The translations under genes and the position numbers were made by a program. Source: Leucocoprinus leucothites (taxonomy: Eukaryota > Basidiomycota > Agaricomycetes > Agaricales > Agaricaceae). From it: a stretch of DNA of 64,000 nucleotides. Positions 11,579-22,076 of this stretch are shown piece after piece. Where the stretch lies: assembly GCA_013368445.1 (NCBI GenBank), contig JAACJO010000004.1:1054001-1118000 (forward strand). Direction: 5' to 3'. Position 1 is the stretch's first letter. The number at the start of each line of letters is the position of its first letter. The notes beneath the pieces are model-generated. The model did no database searches. It was not told the origin of the DNA and saw only the letters and a list, made by a program, of their open reading frames with translations.

Positions 11579-11617
11579 ACATAATAAATCATTGATTTTT
11601 TTAAAAAAAAAAAAAAA

Positions 11618-11712
11618 GACCAGTGGATGCTGTTCAAGAATGTTGAGGACAGTGATCAAAAGCATGGGAAGAAAGCTTCCAGTTGGTGGTATGAGATCAA
11701 GAAGCAATGCAG
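11618..11712. other. Unassigned 95 bp between G1 and L0
   Basis: This short piece follows the G1 poly(A) and precedes recognisable LINE ORF1 sequence. I see no coding potential and no match to the other repeats in the window. It may be original host DNA or a fragment of another element. Confidence 0.4.
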
Positions 11713-11855
11713 ACACCCTTGGGATTAGCTTTTGATAGCTGAGCCTGGCCATCAGGTGAAGGGCATCTAACTGAGTACTCAAAGTTACCATTCCCATTCC
11801 TTGGAGTCACATGATTGGAAGATGGAGAGGGAGCCTGGGAGATGTGGATAGGGCT
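11713..11855 (-). mobile_element. LINE fragment L0, piece 1 (ORF1 middle)
   Basis: Matches the ORF1 middle of the full LINEs (compare 16990-17400): GGCTGAGCCTGGCCATC and the following region up to GAGCCTGGGAGATGTGG. It is the oldest LINE here. L1, G2 and L2 are all inserted in it, so the rest of L0 lies at 18859-18868, 21172-22056 and 31328-31834. Its 3' part (ORF2) is absent to the left. Confidence 0.8.
11841..11855. repeat. Target-site duplication of L1, left copy
   Basis: GATGTGGATAGGGCT, 15 bp, repeated exactly at 18844-18858 on the other side of L1. It shows L1 inserted as a unit into L0. Confidence 0.92.
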
Positions 11856-11892
11856 TTTTTTTTTTTAAAAAAAATCAGTGAATTTATATAGC

Positions 11893-11910
11893 GGTGCTCG
11901 ATCGCAGTCC
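11893..11910 (-). promoter_or_regulatory. Conserved 3' tail hairpin of L1
   Basis: Minus strand GGACTGCGATCGAGCACC: same GG-AC-TGC-N6-GCA-CC plan as in the ORF1-only units, loop GATCGA. L2 (31258-31275) has loop GATTGA and L5 has AATTGA. The stem is kept while the loop changes. Confidence 0.6.
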
Positions 11911-12053
11911 GCTTTCAACTAAATATTACAAACAGATGGTACACTACAGCAAGCTGGGGTACACAAAGCGGTCGAAGACCGCTTAAGACAAAGACTATAT
12001 ACGATTAGTCCAGTAAAATAGAAAGGACTCGAGAGAGACTGTAGAACAAGGTG

Positions 12054-15000
12054 TTATACACAGAGATCAGACTCAAAAGAAAAGAAAAGAGATGAGATGA
12101 AAGAATATAGTTCACCTTCATTTGGTTCGGCGGGCACAGGAGCTTGAGGTGGCGGTGAACGTGTGTCATGATTGGTGAAGGCAAAAGCAGCCAGGTTCTT
12201 TTTCAAGAACTTGACAAGGAACTCATATTGAGGGAAAGCGCATTGCACCCATTGAGTGCGAACAGGATAGAGGGAGCAATAGCACAAGATATGATGTCAT
12301 GATTCCAGGCGATGGCCACAACGACATGATTTGGGTTCGAGGGGGAAAAACCTCTCGCGATAAGTTCCAATAGGAGCATGATTGAGGATGGCACGAGTCA
12401 TACATGCACATAGTGATGGCGATTCATTGGCTAAGGGAAGCCAGGTGCCCCCTTTGACATAAGTGGGGGTGAGGAATTTGCGATTCTTTTTTGAAAGAAG
12501 GAAACTGCTGCCGCGGTACTTCTTCTTCCAGAAAGTGGACTCCCAGGATTTCTGGCAGTCATTGGTGATTTTGCGTCGCAAGAAATCAAGAGTGGCACCT
12601 AAACAAGGGGGGGCGTGTATGTGTGTGGAGGTGATGTTATTGTGGACTTTAAGGTGGGGCTTCCAGCGCCATTTGGAAGGGATGTCCCAGAAGTCAATAG
12701 AACGAGAAGGTTTGGCCATGAGCCAGTTGGATAAGAGTCAGCAGACTTGGATAGAGTGTGATTGGCTCGAGTGTATAGAGGGATCGACTGCTAGCTTGGC
12801 TGCTGGGAGACAGTTGGTGATGAGGATGATATGGTCACAATGAAGGGAAATGGCCTTAGCGATGCCAATATGAATGGAAAAGAGTTCAGTGTCAGTAGAT
12901 GATGCCCGACCACTAGCCTGTTTTGCATGGGACACTTGCTGTCCGCCACGATATAGATGTGCCACCGAAATCGCCTGAAGGGAACCTACAAGTGGGACAG
13001 AAGCATCAGTAACAACCAAAATACAGTTATGATCAGAAGAGGAAGAGGAGAAAACAGAATCAAGAGACAATACATGTTTGTACATTTCATGTTTATCCGA
13101 GCGATTGCAGGGGTGAAAGTGAATAGAATTGGGAAAGATGTCTATAAGACGAGACCCAGGCTTTGATTCAGGAGCGAATGGAGAAAAGGAGTCAGAAAGA
13201 TGAGAAAGAGAACTATCTACATCAATAAGAGGGCCTTTGACTTTAGCTTTTTTGGCCAGAGTGAGAAAGCGAAGTGATTGGGAATGAGGGGAGGAGTTAA
13301 GAGAGAAACCGTCAGATAAAAGAGAACATAACGCATGGTTAGAGGGTAGAGTAGAGACTCGGTACAACGAACAAATAGCTAATTTACGAAGATGGAGGTG
13401 GATTGGAATAAGTCCAGCAATACTTTCAGCACCACCTGATGGGGAAGTACGGAAGGCACCTGTGATCCAGAGAGCCGCGCGTCTTTGCATAGAAGATAAT
13501 GACTTGAGAAGCGCCTTGTTACGAGTGCCTTCAAAGTACCAAAGTCAGAATCCATATGTAGCCATGGGGACAATGCATGACCTATAGAGCAGACGTTTCT
13601 GTAGAGGGAGGAGGCCTCGGGTGGAGTTGCCCAGCATACCCATGGCTTTCACTGTGAATAATGCTTTGGTAGAATAATATCGGACGTGTTCTTGAAACAA
13701 GAGTCGGCGATCGAAGTAGAAGCCAAGGTAGTGCCATACTCGTTTGGGATGTAGGAGGGGTCCGCCGACGTCAGATAAGTCAAGGGGAGGATTAGAGCCA
13801 TTGTGACGTTGGGAGAAGTGAAAGATCTCAGATTTGTCATGTTCAACGACAAGCCCGAGATCAGTGCAGATGGAGTTAATGATGGAGTAGGCTGATTTGA
13901 GGGAAGAAATAGTGTCAGTGTAGTTCTTCACTTGAGATATGCAAAGCCCATCGTCAACAAAGGATAGAAGGGAAGAGGGAATGGATTGTAAACGAGCACG
14001 TTGATCGAACATGAACATGAGGGGCGCTAGATAGAGCGCGGATAGAATGGGTGATAAAGTGGAACCTTGCCCTATGCCAACATCTGCGTCATGGGCATCA
14101 GATAGGAAAGTGTTCCACATGAACTGCGTGGATCGACCTATGAGGTAGTGTGAGAAGAAGTTGACAAGTTCTGGGGCAAACCCCTGTCGTTGTAGAATGT
14201 TAGTAAGGATTTTGTGGTTCAGGGAGGGGAAGAATTGGGCAATATCGAAAGCACAGACACTGGTAATCATACCTTTAGCCCATCCAGCCCGAATAATATG
14301 AGTGAGGAATACTCCTGCATCTTCAGTAGATCATTGGATAACTCCGCCCATTTGGTTAGGGTGGAGGACATCTAGAGAAACCGCTTCATACTGCATGCGG
14401 CGAGCAATCATTTTTTCGATTAATTTACCTAAAGTGTTTAGTAGAACAATGGGACAAAACACTTTCAGTGTATCATAGGCCGGTTTATTTGGCTTGGGAA
14501 TGATGATAGAGACCGAGTCCTTGAAGTGACTTGGCCAGTGAGAGAGACATACACATGCATTAGCAATGAGTATTATGTTTTTGAGGCATTCGTTGTGGGC
14601 GACGATGGACTTTAAATGTTTCCAGGAGACGTGATCAGGCCCGGGTGCTGAAGAGTTAGCACATGAAGAGAGGGATTCGGTGAGTTTAAGGACAGAGAAG
14701 TTTGCCCAGGAACGGGGGGGAAGGGATTTCATTTCATTCAGAATGTTAGAGCTTACCGGTCGACCGGATGCTGAGTTATATGATGAATGGAGTGCATTCC
14801 ATAGGTCCGGAAGATCATTGCAGGGTCGTCCTTGATAATGGATACCCTCAATGGCAGGGAGTTTGCATTGTTTTACCCATTCCATAAGGTCCCAGGGTCC
14901 TTTGTTGGTCGATGCAATTTCATGAATGCGTGCATCAAAGAAAGAACGCTTAGCAGCTCGAGTAGCTGCTCTAAACGCCCGCCAGTCTTTACGATCCTTT

Positions 15001-16007
15001 GTTCTTCTGTAGGTAAGAAGAGTTTCAGAACAGTGGAGGTTCCACCATTCCTTTGACCGGTTAGTAATCCATACAATTTTAGAGTTCGTATTCCAAGATT
15101 CATTAAAGATTCGAGAAATGGAGTCAGAGATATTGTTCAGACAAGAGGTAGAGTGAATGTCCGAACAGTCAAGGGCCGCTAGATGCTCAGAGACTTGGAA
15201 AGTGAAAGCTGTCTCTTCATCGCTATCTTTCGGTAGTACACGTTTTTTATAATTAATATAATCTGGGCAGATTGGAAGGTCCATAATCAATGGTGCATGA
15301 TCCGATGGAAGCCTCGAATTAACATCAATAATATGGGGGGTGGAATTGTTAGCACAAAAAATGAGATCGATAACTGAGTTGTCATGACTTTCAATGGAAG
15401 AAAAATGAGTAGGGGATATTATGGTCGGTGAAGACCTTGTAAGATTGAAGCCGTCCGCCAACTCCATTAGAGTTATTGCAGACATAGGGACGTAAGTAGC
15501 TGAAGGGTCCCATTCTGGAGATCGACAATTAAAATCACCTCCCATATAAATAATATTAGGGATGTCGATGAAGTTTGTTGAAAGGAAATTAATTGCCGAT
15601 GAAGACGAATCAGAGTATATGTTAAGCAAGTGAATATAATTACCCTGGTTGAATAAACCCAAGATTTGTATGTCATAATGGTTGACCCACTCTTGTCGAA
15701 GAATAGGTCTCATGCGAAGTAGGCATCTGTGAACATAAGTCAGAGTACGGGGTCGGGGGTTGTTAGGCTTAGTAGGGCGAACCATACACAGCCGCTCAGG
15801 GTGAATAGGAGCACCTATGACATCATCCCCTTCAGGGTTAGTCATAGAGGGTGCTTTTCGAATATGATTCCATGGAGGTTCCTGTAGAAAAATGATATCG
15901 AAGTCCAGCTTCTTGGACTCAAGTATAGTATCGACCAGGGCATAAGAGCGTCCCACGTTTTGCGAATAGATATGAACAGAAGAGATAGGTTTGTTCTTAC
16001 CAGACAT
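12054..16007 (-). pseudogene. L1 ORF2: APE endonuclease, RT, RNase H, terminal zinc motif
   Basis: A 1317-codon frame with no indel, broken only by four TGA codons (near 14328, 13545, 12738 and 12297), each at a position where an Arg codon is inferred. Endonuclease: N17, QE 42-43, Y131, GGDFN with D158/N160, D214, SDH 235-237. RT: FDIAQFFPSLNH (D588), GQGSTLSP (about 646), FVDD at 683-686. RNase H: VVTDAS (D1001), TDTELF (E1041), LITNCLP where the third acid is Asn1065 (Asp in L2 and L4). C-terminus: CRCG at 1228-1231, then HHILCYC. It would nick target DNA and reverse-transcribe element RNA in place. Confidence 0.93.
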
Positions 16008-16009
16008 AT

Positions 16010-18805
16010 TTAAACAGCAACTCCGCCACCGGAGCGATTGGAATTGGCGTGAACGGCACGTGCAGTGCGTGATTCGGCGGCTTTGTTGGAATGCCAGGTT
16101 CGGTCAAACCTGTTCCTCCAGAATGGACATTTGGTGTCATTTGCGTGATGATTGCCTTTGCAGTTCAGGCATTTGAAGTTCTCAAGGTGAGGACATGGGA
16201 TGCCATCAGGAGTGGCATCGCAAGGGGGATTGGATTTGGGGTTGGCCTTACAACACCAGGCCATAGATCGATGGTTCTCAACACAGTGAGGGCCACCACA
16301 AATTTGACAGCGTGCGCTGAGGGCACGACACACATGAGTGGGGTGACCCCAACACCAGCAGTTCCTACACTGTGCAATACCAGGGTGCATACTAGTAGCA
16401 CGAATGGTTCCGATGTGACGGCCGAAGTTAATAGTACGGTTGACCAACCTCTTGGCCTTGGTACCATTTTGGGAGTCCCAGATGTTGAACCACACGACAG
16501 CAGTGTCTGACTTTGGGGAGGCTTTCATGACGCGAGGACGGGTGGCAAGGATAATGTTTTCAAACAATGATGATTGTCCGAGAGCTTGTTCAACAAATGC
16601 TGGAGAGAGAGGGTTAGAAGAATTGGCTACCCAGTAAGGGACGCCGACGATTTTAAGGAACGATTTGGATTGTGGGAGATGGGGCTCAATAGGGATGGCG
16701 TCTCCTAATTGCCAGGCTTTTTTAAGCCAGGATTTGATGGTTTCAAGGTCAGCGGGAGAAGTGACACCTGAGGTAGCAATCAATATGCCATTGTATGATT
16801 CGCGGACTGATTCGACACGAAGTTTGGACTGAGCGGCAGTAAGCCCGCGATTACAGAATTTGGCTGCCTTATTAAAGTCTTTGATCCAGTCAGCGATGAT
16901 ATTTCCCTCGAACGGGATAAGGACTTGACGACGGGTGGGTCCGTGCGTAGTCATTTTAGGTTTAGCATGTGGGGCACTTGTGGTTGAGGGTTTGGACGCT
17001 TGAGATTGGGCGTTTCCAAAACCTGCCTTGTACATGGCAAGAACTTTGTCATATGATAATTCAGGGAAGGCAAGTATCATCTCTCGCATCTTGACCCCGT
17101 CAATGTTAGAGGAGGAGTTGGAAGAGGAAGTCACCTGCTGGGCACCCCGTCGGACGGCATCAGCGAACGACACATTCTTCTTGTTGAAATGTTCCATAAG
17201 GGGTTTGGTGGATGCCTTACGGTCAGGAGGGGGAATGGGGGGCGGCATATCAGAGGCGCCCTTGGGATTAGGTTTCGATGACTGAGTCTGGCCATCAGAA
17301 GAAGGGCGCCCAACTGAGCGCTCGAAATTTCCATTCCCGTTCCTAGGAATCATGTGACTGGAAGGTGGAGGAGGGGCCCAGGAAACATGAATAGGACCGG
17401 CAGACTTAGAAGATGTAATGTCATTCTTTGTCTGTAGGGAGCCTGACACGGACGAAACGTCACGTGCCTTACCAGAAGACATAACGTCATTCTGGGGGAG
17501 GGGAAGGGTGCCCTCAGCAGGAGGGGGTTGGTCGATGTTCATACATTCGTCATCAATCCGAACCGTGGGGTTAGTTTGCCTGACAACAATGCCAGGTGGA
17601 AATATGGGGGTAGGGATGGTAGACAGAGAAGGTTTACATACCTTTTTTCCCTTCCCTTTACTCTTAGGGGGGGGACGAGTCAGTCATGGGGATGTCGGGA
17701 GGCGGGCCGTAGTAGTGCCTCAGCACGTCAACTATGGTGAGTCTGCTTTCACCATTAATGGGCAAGCGGTCCCAGCCTGTTTCAAACATAGTTGTGAGAA
17801 GGCAATAGATTGGTTCCCCCATTTGGGGAACCCTTGGGTCTTTCATACCAGGCCTTAAGCCCAGCGCAGCACGATGCTTAAAGAAGTTAGTAGCATATTT
17901 AAGTGCTTCAAGCGCTTTGTAGGTAGCTTCACTGATGATAACAGTTTCTTCAGTGGCAGTGTTTGATGGATCCTTAAGATCCGGGAGATGTGGCTGTACA
18001 GGCCTAGGCTCCTGTGGCTGTGCAGTGATGTCACTAGTGACATCATGTGTGACGTCAGGTGTGACATCATTGGTGTTAGAAGAACTGGCAAAGAAGGTAG
18101 CCGGAGTGCCGGTTGGCACAGCATTTGCTGACTCAGCAGATCCGTGGATCGCATGAGGCAGCCTTGAGGTGGGTGGGGTCCAAAGAACCGATTGGTAGGT
18201 TCCCCATTGTAGAATACCCCATCCTCTCGGTCACTCCATGCGTCCCCGCGAGAGTCCAAGTTAAGAGGATCCAGTGGTTGAAGCTCACCTACAAATCCCT
18301 CCCCAAATGGGCGGAAAGGAATAGGTGACTTGAAACCATCATATGCGCTCATCGACGCAGTTCTTGAGATGGCCTTGGGAGTAGTGTCCAATCCTCAATG
18401 AACATCACGAGTGTGAGCTCGCTTAGTACGTGACGAGGGAGGAGGGGGAGTTCTAAGGGAGGAATGTGATGCTGCATGGGAGAGTACAGCAGGAGCGAGT
18501 ATAGGAGAGGGAGGGGTTGAGGGTTCAGACGAATCAGATTCACTCTCACCACTTTCTTCCTCGTCAGAGCCAGCCCTAGATGGGGCGGTAGACTTGACAT
18601 CATCGTGTACAGAGTGTCTCGTCGATTTGATAGAAAGAGCGGGCAAAATGGAGCGATCGTGCTTGTAGGTAGAGACACATGTTTCAGTGTCAATGATGTT
18701 GATTGGGTCCGAAGATGGCGGAGGGGTACCCTTAAGGTCCACCCAGTGCGATGGTGTAGTCATAATGGTATAATTCATAGTCAGTATGTATGTAGACACC
18801 TTCAA
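16010..18805 (-). pseudogene. L1 ORF1 (gag-like)
   Basis: N-terminus MKVSTYILTMN with TPSHWVDLKGTP, an acidic Ser/Glu tract (GSDEEESGESESDSSEP), then GLDTTPKAISRTASMSAYDGF, a DVT repeat tract, a helical region (MGEPIYCLLTTMFETGWDRLP) and a 510-residue open C-terminal half with QVLIPFEGNIIADWIKDFNK, VVWFNIWDSQNGTKAKRLVN and three knuckles: CRNCWCWGHPTHVC, CQICGGPHCVENH, CLNCKGNHHANDTKC. The stop is TAA two bases before the ORF2 ATG. Breaks: a TGA near 18393, a one-G loss near 18178 and a shift in a G-run near 17675. The role is RNA binding and RNP formation. Confidence 0.9.
18026..18069 (-). repeat. 12-nt tandem repeat with TGACGTCA-like cores (L1 ORF1)
   Basis: Four units, each an 8-nt TGAYRTCA core plus a 4-nt spacer, coding a DVT-type repeat in ORF1. 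Unit number differs among copies: one in L0, three in L4, four in L1 and L2, six in L5. One core here is the perfect palindrome TGACGTCA. Confidence 0.8.
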
Positions 18806-18853
18806 AGAAATCGATGATGGTGGTAAGAGGGAAAGGAGGAATGGATGTGGATA

Positions 18854-18868
18854 GGGCTGGCAGGCTTA
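18854..18868. repeat. Target-site duplication of G2, left copy
   Basis: GGGCTGGCAGGCTTA, 15 bp, repeated exactly at 21157-21171. It overlaps the right L1 duplication by five bases, so L1 and G2 entered L0 almost at the same spot. Confidence 0.92.
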
Positions 18869-21156
18869 TTTTTTTTAAAAAAAAAAACAAATCAATGATT
18901 TATTATGCGGTGCCCGGTTGCAGTCTGCACTTGCCAACATAATACAGGGCCTAAGTACCGCTACCTAAACCAAATACTACAAAGACAAGAATAGATAAAG
19001 TCCTGTCTGAATATAGTACACTACTCAATGGCAAAGAGATGTGGCATAGTAACAAAGAAATGAAACTAAAGTCCAACTCACAGACCTCTAACAGTAAGCT
19101 TACATGTGTGTGTGGCCCTAGCGATGTACTGACAGGGTTGGAAGATGCATTGAAGCAGGTACATGACCTACTACTAGGGCCTCCTATTGTCCTCCTTGTG
19201 ATGGCTGAGCCAATCATGGTCAAACTGGTGGTGCCAGAATGGGCACTTTTGATCATCAGCTGCATGGTTGCCCTTGCAGTTGATACATGAGATGTGGGGA
19301 CAGGGCTCCCTGGTGGGTGTGGGCAGGATAGGGGGGTTTGTCTTTGGACTCCCCTTACAGCACGACAATGTGGAGTGATGGTTCTCACTATGGTGAGGAC
19401 CACCACACTGGGAACACCTGAGTGCATGGTTGCAACAGGTGGGAGTAGAGTGACCAAAGTGCCAGCAGCACTGGTACTGAGGAACACCGGGGTGGGCACG
19501 GGTGGGCTTGATGACAGCCTGCATACCGTTGAAGTCAAGGTACTTGTTGAGGAGCTTCTTGGCACCAGCTCCTGACTGAGAGTCCCATAGGTCAAACCAG
19601 ATGGTTGCGGTGTTGGCCTTGGGGGAGTTGTGCATAATGTGTATGGATGAAATGTTGGCAAAAGTGTCCTTGAATGGAGACAGTTGCATGTGATCAGTGA
19701 TCTGAACTGGCATAACATGGACGCAGTTCATGTGGAAGGGGACATTGAGGATCTTAAGATAAGACCTTGACCTGGGGTGGCATGTCTTCAGCTCGAACAG
19801 GGCAATGAAGATGGAGGGGATAGCAGACTCAATAACAGTGATGTTGGAGTCTGAGGGTATGGTGGAGGTGTACAGTGCGATAGTGCTGTATGCCTTGGTG
19901 ATATTCTCAATGTGCAAGGAAGACTTTGCATGCGAGAGGGCGTCATTGAGAAGGCACATGGCCTTGTGGTGGAGATAGGTGATCTTACTAGCATCCCCAG
20001 TGAAATCAAGGAACAGTTGGCAGCGGGTGGGCCCAGTGGTGGTCATGCGTGGCTTCTTGGCAGAGCCGGCAGTGGCAGTGGCAGCCTGATGCATCATGGC
20101 GATACAATCAGGGTCAAGGGAGGGGTTTGCCTGTGCCAGCTTGATGAGCGACACAGGCAGCGCTGAAGCGCCAGAATGAGTGGCTTCTGCAAACAAGTGC
20201 TGATGAGGCACTGGAGCAGAGGTGGGGATGGGTGCCTTAATGGGCGCTCGAGGGGGGCCACTAGCGCATGCCTTAGGGGGTGCTTGCTTGGGCAGTACAG
20301 GGGGATGGGCTGGGGCAGGCCGTGGTGCCTTGGGCATTTGCTTGTGCACCTTGGGGGAGCCCATGTCAATGTCACATGGTTCCGCTTTGTCAGCAGATCC
20401 ATGGGTTGCCTCATGGACGACGCATGTGTCTTTAGGGGAGGCTTCCAGCTCATTGAACCAGGTGAAGCCCTGCATGAAGGAGCGAAAGGTGGTCCAGCCA
20501 TGGCTGGCCCACTGTTCACCCATGGAAATGCATGCATTCCTGTGCCCGCTCATCTCAAATTCATAGATGGCACTGGCAAGATAGCTAGCACACACCTTGG
20601 CATAGTCCTCGTCGAGGAGGGAATCATCAGGAAGCTCTTGCACTTCATGCAAGAACTTCTTGAGGCCATTGAAAGCCCACTTGGCCGCGGCATCATCTCC
20701 AGGCACGGTCCCAGTGGAGGACGATGGGGTGGATGGTGCAATCGGGGGAGGAGTGGGGACTGGGTAGTACGTGGTACCACCAGCGACGAGAGGAGCCTTG
20801 GGACCAAAGGTCACCAGAGGCTGAGTAGTAGGCACCAGCAATGGAACATCAGTGGGCACCAAGGGGAGGGGTGAGGGTGACTGAATGTCAGCCCTGATAG
20901 AGGCGGCCAGAGCCTTGAAATCCGCCATTGTGCAGGTCAGCTAGGTGGAGGTGGAGGGCCTTGGGGCCTCTTCAATCATATTGAGCTCGTCATCACCGGA
21001 CACGATGTCAGAGTCAAGGTCCATGTTCACAATCTTGCAACTAATAGCTTTAGACTTTCACCTACCCATGTTTCACTAGTGTAGACAATGTAGTATTGTG
21101 CTCAAACTAAGACACCAACTCAAGAGATGGTGGTGGTAAGAGGACAAGAAGGGATG
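18869..21156 (-). mobile_element. ORF1-only retroposon G2 (alpha), full length
   Basis: A 2288 bp unit bounded by a perfect 15 bp duplication in L0. On the minus strand: 5' end CATCCCTTCTTGTCCTCTTA, ORF1, 3' UTR, tail hairpin (loop AACCGG), ATCATTGATTT and a T/A-run. No ORF2 and no endonuclease or RT sequence lies inside. This is one of the clearest proofs that the ORF1-only unit itself transposed. Confidence 0.92.
19174..21069 (-). pseudogene. G2 ORF1, nearly intact alpha gag
   Basis: A 632-codon frame with no indels. Only two early stops interrupt it (codon 4, MGR-stop-KSKA, and one just before LTCTMADFKAL); the last 584 codons are open. Features: Pro-rich N-terminal third, RELPDDSLLDEDYAKVCASY-type helical region, a second Pro/Ala linker, RSRSYLKILNVPFHMN, IWFDLWDSQSGAGAKKLLNK (about 491-509) and three Cys/His motifs (about 532-609). 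In the first motif the leading Cys is Tyr (PQYQCCWHFGH). It is homologous to LINE ORF1 but clearly diverged. It is predicted to package its own RNA. Confidence 0.9.
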
Positions 21157-22056
21157 GGGCTGGCAGGCTTAGAAGATGTGATATCATTCTTTGCCTTTTG
21201 GGAGCCTGACATAGATGAGACATCATGTGCCTTACCAGAAGATGAGATGTCATTCTGGGGGGGAGGAAGGATGCCCTCTCTGGGAGGGGCTTAGTCAATG
21301 TTCATAGTGTCATCATTGATGCAAGCTGTAGAGTTAGTTTTCCCAACAGTAATGCTAGGCAGGAATAGAGGGGTAGAAATAATAGATGGGGAGGGTTTAC
21401 ATGCCTTCTTGCTCTTGCCCTTACCCTTTGGAGGGGGGGAAGAGTCCATCATGGGAATATTGGTGGGGAGGCTAAGATATTGTCTCAGTGCCTCAATGAT
21501 TATGAGGCTGCTTTTGCCATTGATAGGCAAGTAGTCCCAGCCTGATTCAAACATAGTTGTAAGTAAACAATAGAATAGTTCCTCTGTTTGGGGAAACCTT
21601 GGGTCTTTTTCTCCAGGTCATAGACCCAGAGCAGCGTGATATTTGAAGAAATTTGTAACATATTTATGTGCCTCAAGCACTTTAAATGCAGCTTCACCAA
21701 CCATCAAGGTTTCTTCAGTGGCTGTGTTTGATGGATCCTCCAGAAGTTGTGGCTGTGTAGACCTAGATTCCTGTGGCTGTGCAGTGATGTCATTAGTATC
21801 AGATGATCCAGTAAAGAAGGTAGCTGGAGTGCTGGTTGGCACAGCATTTGCTAACTCAGCAGATCCATGGATTGCATGAGGCAGCCTTAAGGTAGGTGGG
21901 GTCCAAATAGACAAGTGTCTGGTTCCCCATTGCTGAATACCCCTTCCTCTTGGTTGTTGTCCCACGTGTCCCTGCAAGAGTTCAAGTTCAGAGGATCAGG
22001 TTGATTGAGCTCACCTAGGAAACCCTCACCATAAGGATGGAAGAGGATAGGTGACT
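21157..22056 (-). mobile_element. LINE fragment L0, piece 2 (ORF1)
   Basis: Continues L0 after G2 (unique sequence from 21172). Minus-strand ORF1 remnants are recognisable: MNID, KKACKPSPSIISTPLFLP, MMDSSPPPKGK, MFESGWDYLPINGKSSL and TNFFKYHAALGL. It carries several stops and shifts and few CpG, in keeping with an old copy. It ends at the L2 insertion point, where GGATAGGTGACT is duplicated. Confidence 0.85.
22045..22056. repeat. Target-site duplication of L2, left copy
   Basis: GGATAGGTGACT, 12 bp, repeated at 31316-31327 after the L2 poly(A). The flanking L0 sequence continues there with TGAAGCCATCATATG. Confidence 0.88.
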
Positions 22057-22076
22057 CATTCTCCTTTCCCTCTAAC

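Larger units (their letters stand above)
9336..11617 (+). mobile_element. ORF1-only retroposon G1 (alpha subfamily)
   Basis: Starts with the CTCCTTGACCTCTTACCACC end seen in this family, has a single ORF1/gag frame, then a roughly 280 bp 3' UTR, the conserved tail hairpin GGACTGCAACCAGGCACC (11561-11578) and poly(A) at 11603-11617. There is no second ORF. Length is about 2.3 kb, the same as G2, G4 and G5, so this is a full unit and not a 5'-truncated LINE. No target duplication is seen (copia sequence on the left, unassigned DNA on the right), so its flanks have been rearranged. Confidence 0.85.
11856..18843 (-). mobile_element. Full-length LINE L1 (two ORFs, poly(A))
   Basis: A complete 6988 bp non-LTR element bounded by a perfect 15 bp target duplication. 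On the minus strand it starts CATTCCTCCTTTCCCTCTTACC, carries ORF1 and ORF2 separated by TAA-AT-ATG, a roughly 200 bp 3' UTR with the tail hairpin, and ends in a T-run followed by poly(A) (11856-11876). Domain order (APE endonuclease, RT, RNase H, C-terminal Cys/His motif, gag-like ORF1 with knuckles) fits the fungal Tad1-like part of the LINE tree; the clade needs a phylogeny. Among the copies it retains the most CpG, so it is probably one of the youngest. Confidence 0.93.

Noticed and set aside
9336..11617. Treating the ORF1-only units as truncated LINEs
   Set aside because: LINE truncation removes the 5' end and keeps ORF2. These units keep the 5' end and ORF1, lack ORF2 entirely, and have a constant length with duplications.
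18026..18069. CRISPR-like or satellite array
   Set aside because: It is a short 12-nt coding repeat within LINE ORF1 with 4-nt spacers.
20176..20874. A 232-codon open frame antisense to G2 gag
   Set aside because: It mirrors the gag codon pattern, recurs in pieces opposite other copies, and shows no domain or independent conservation.
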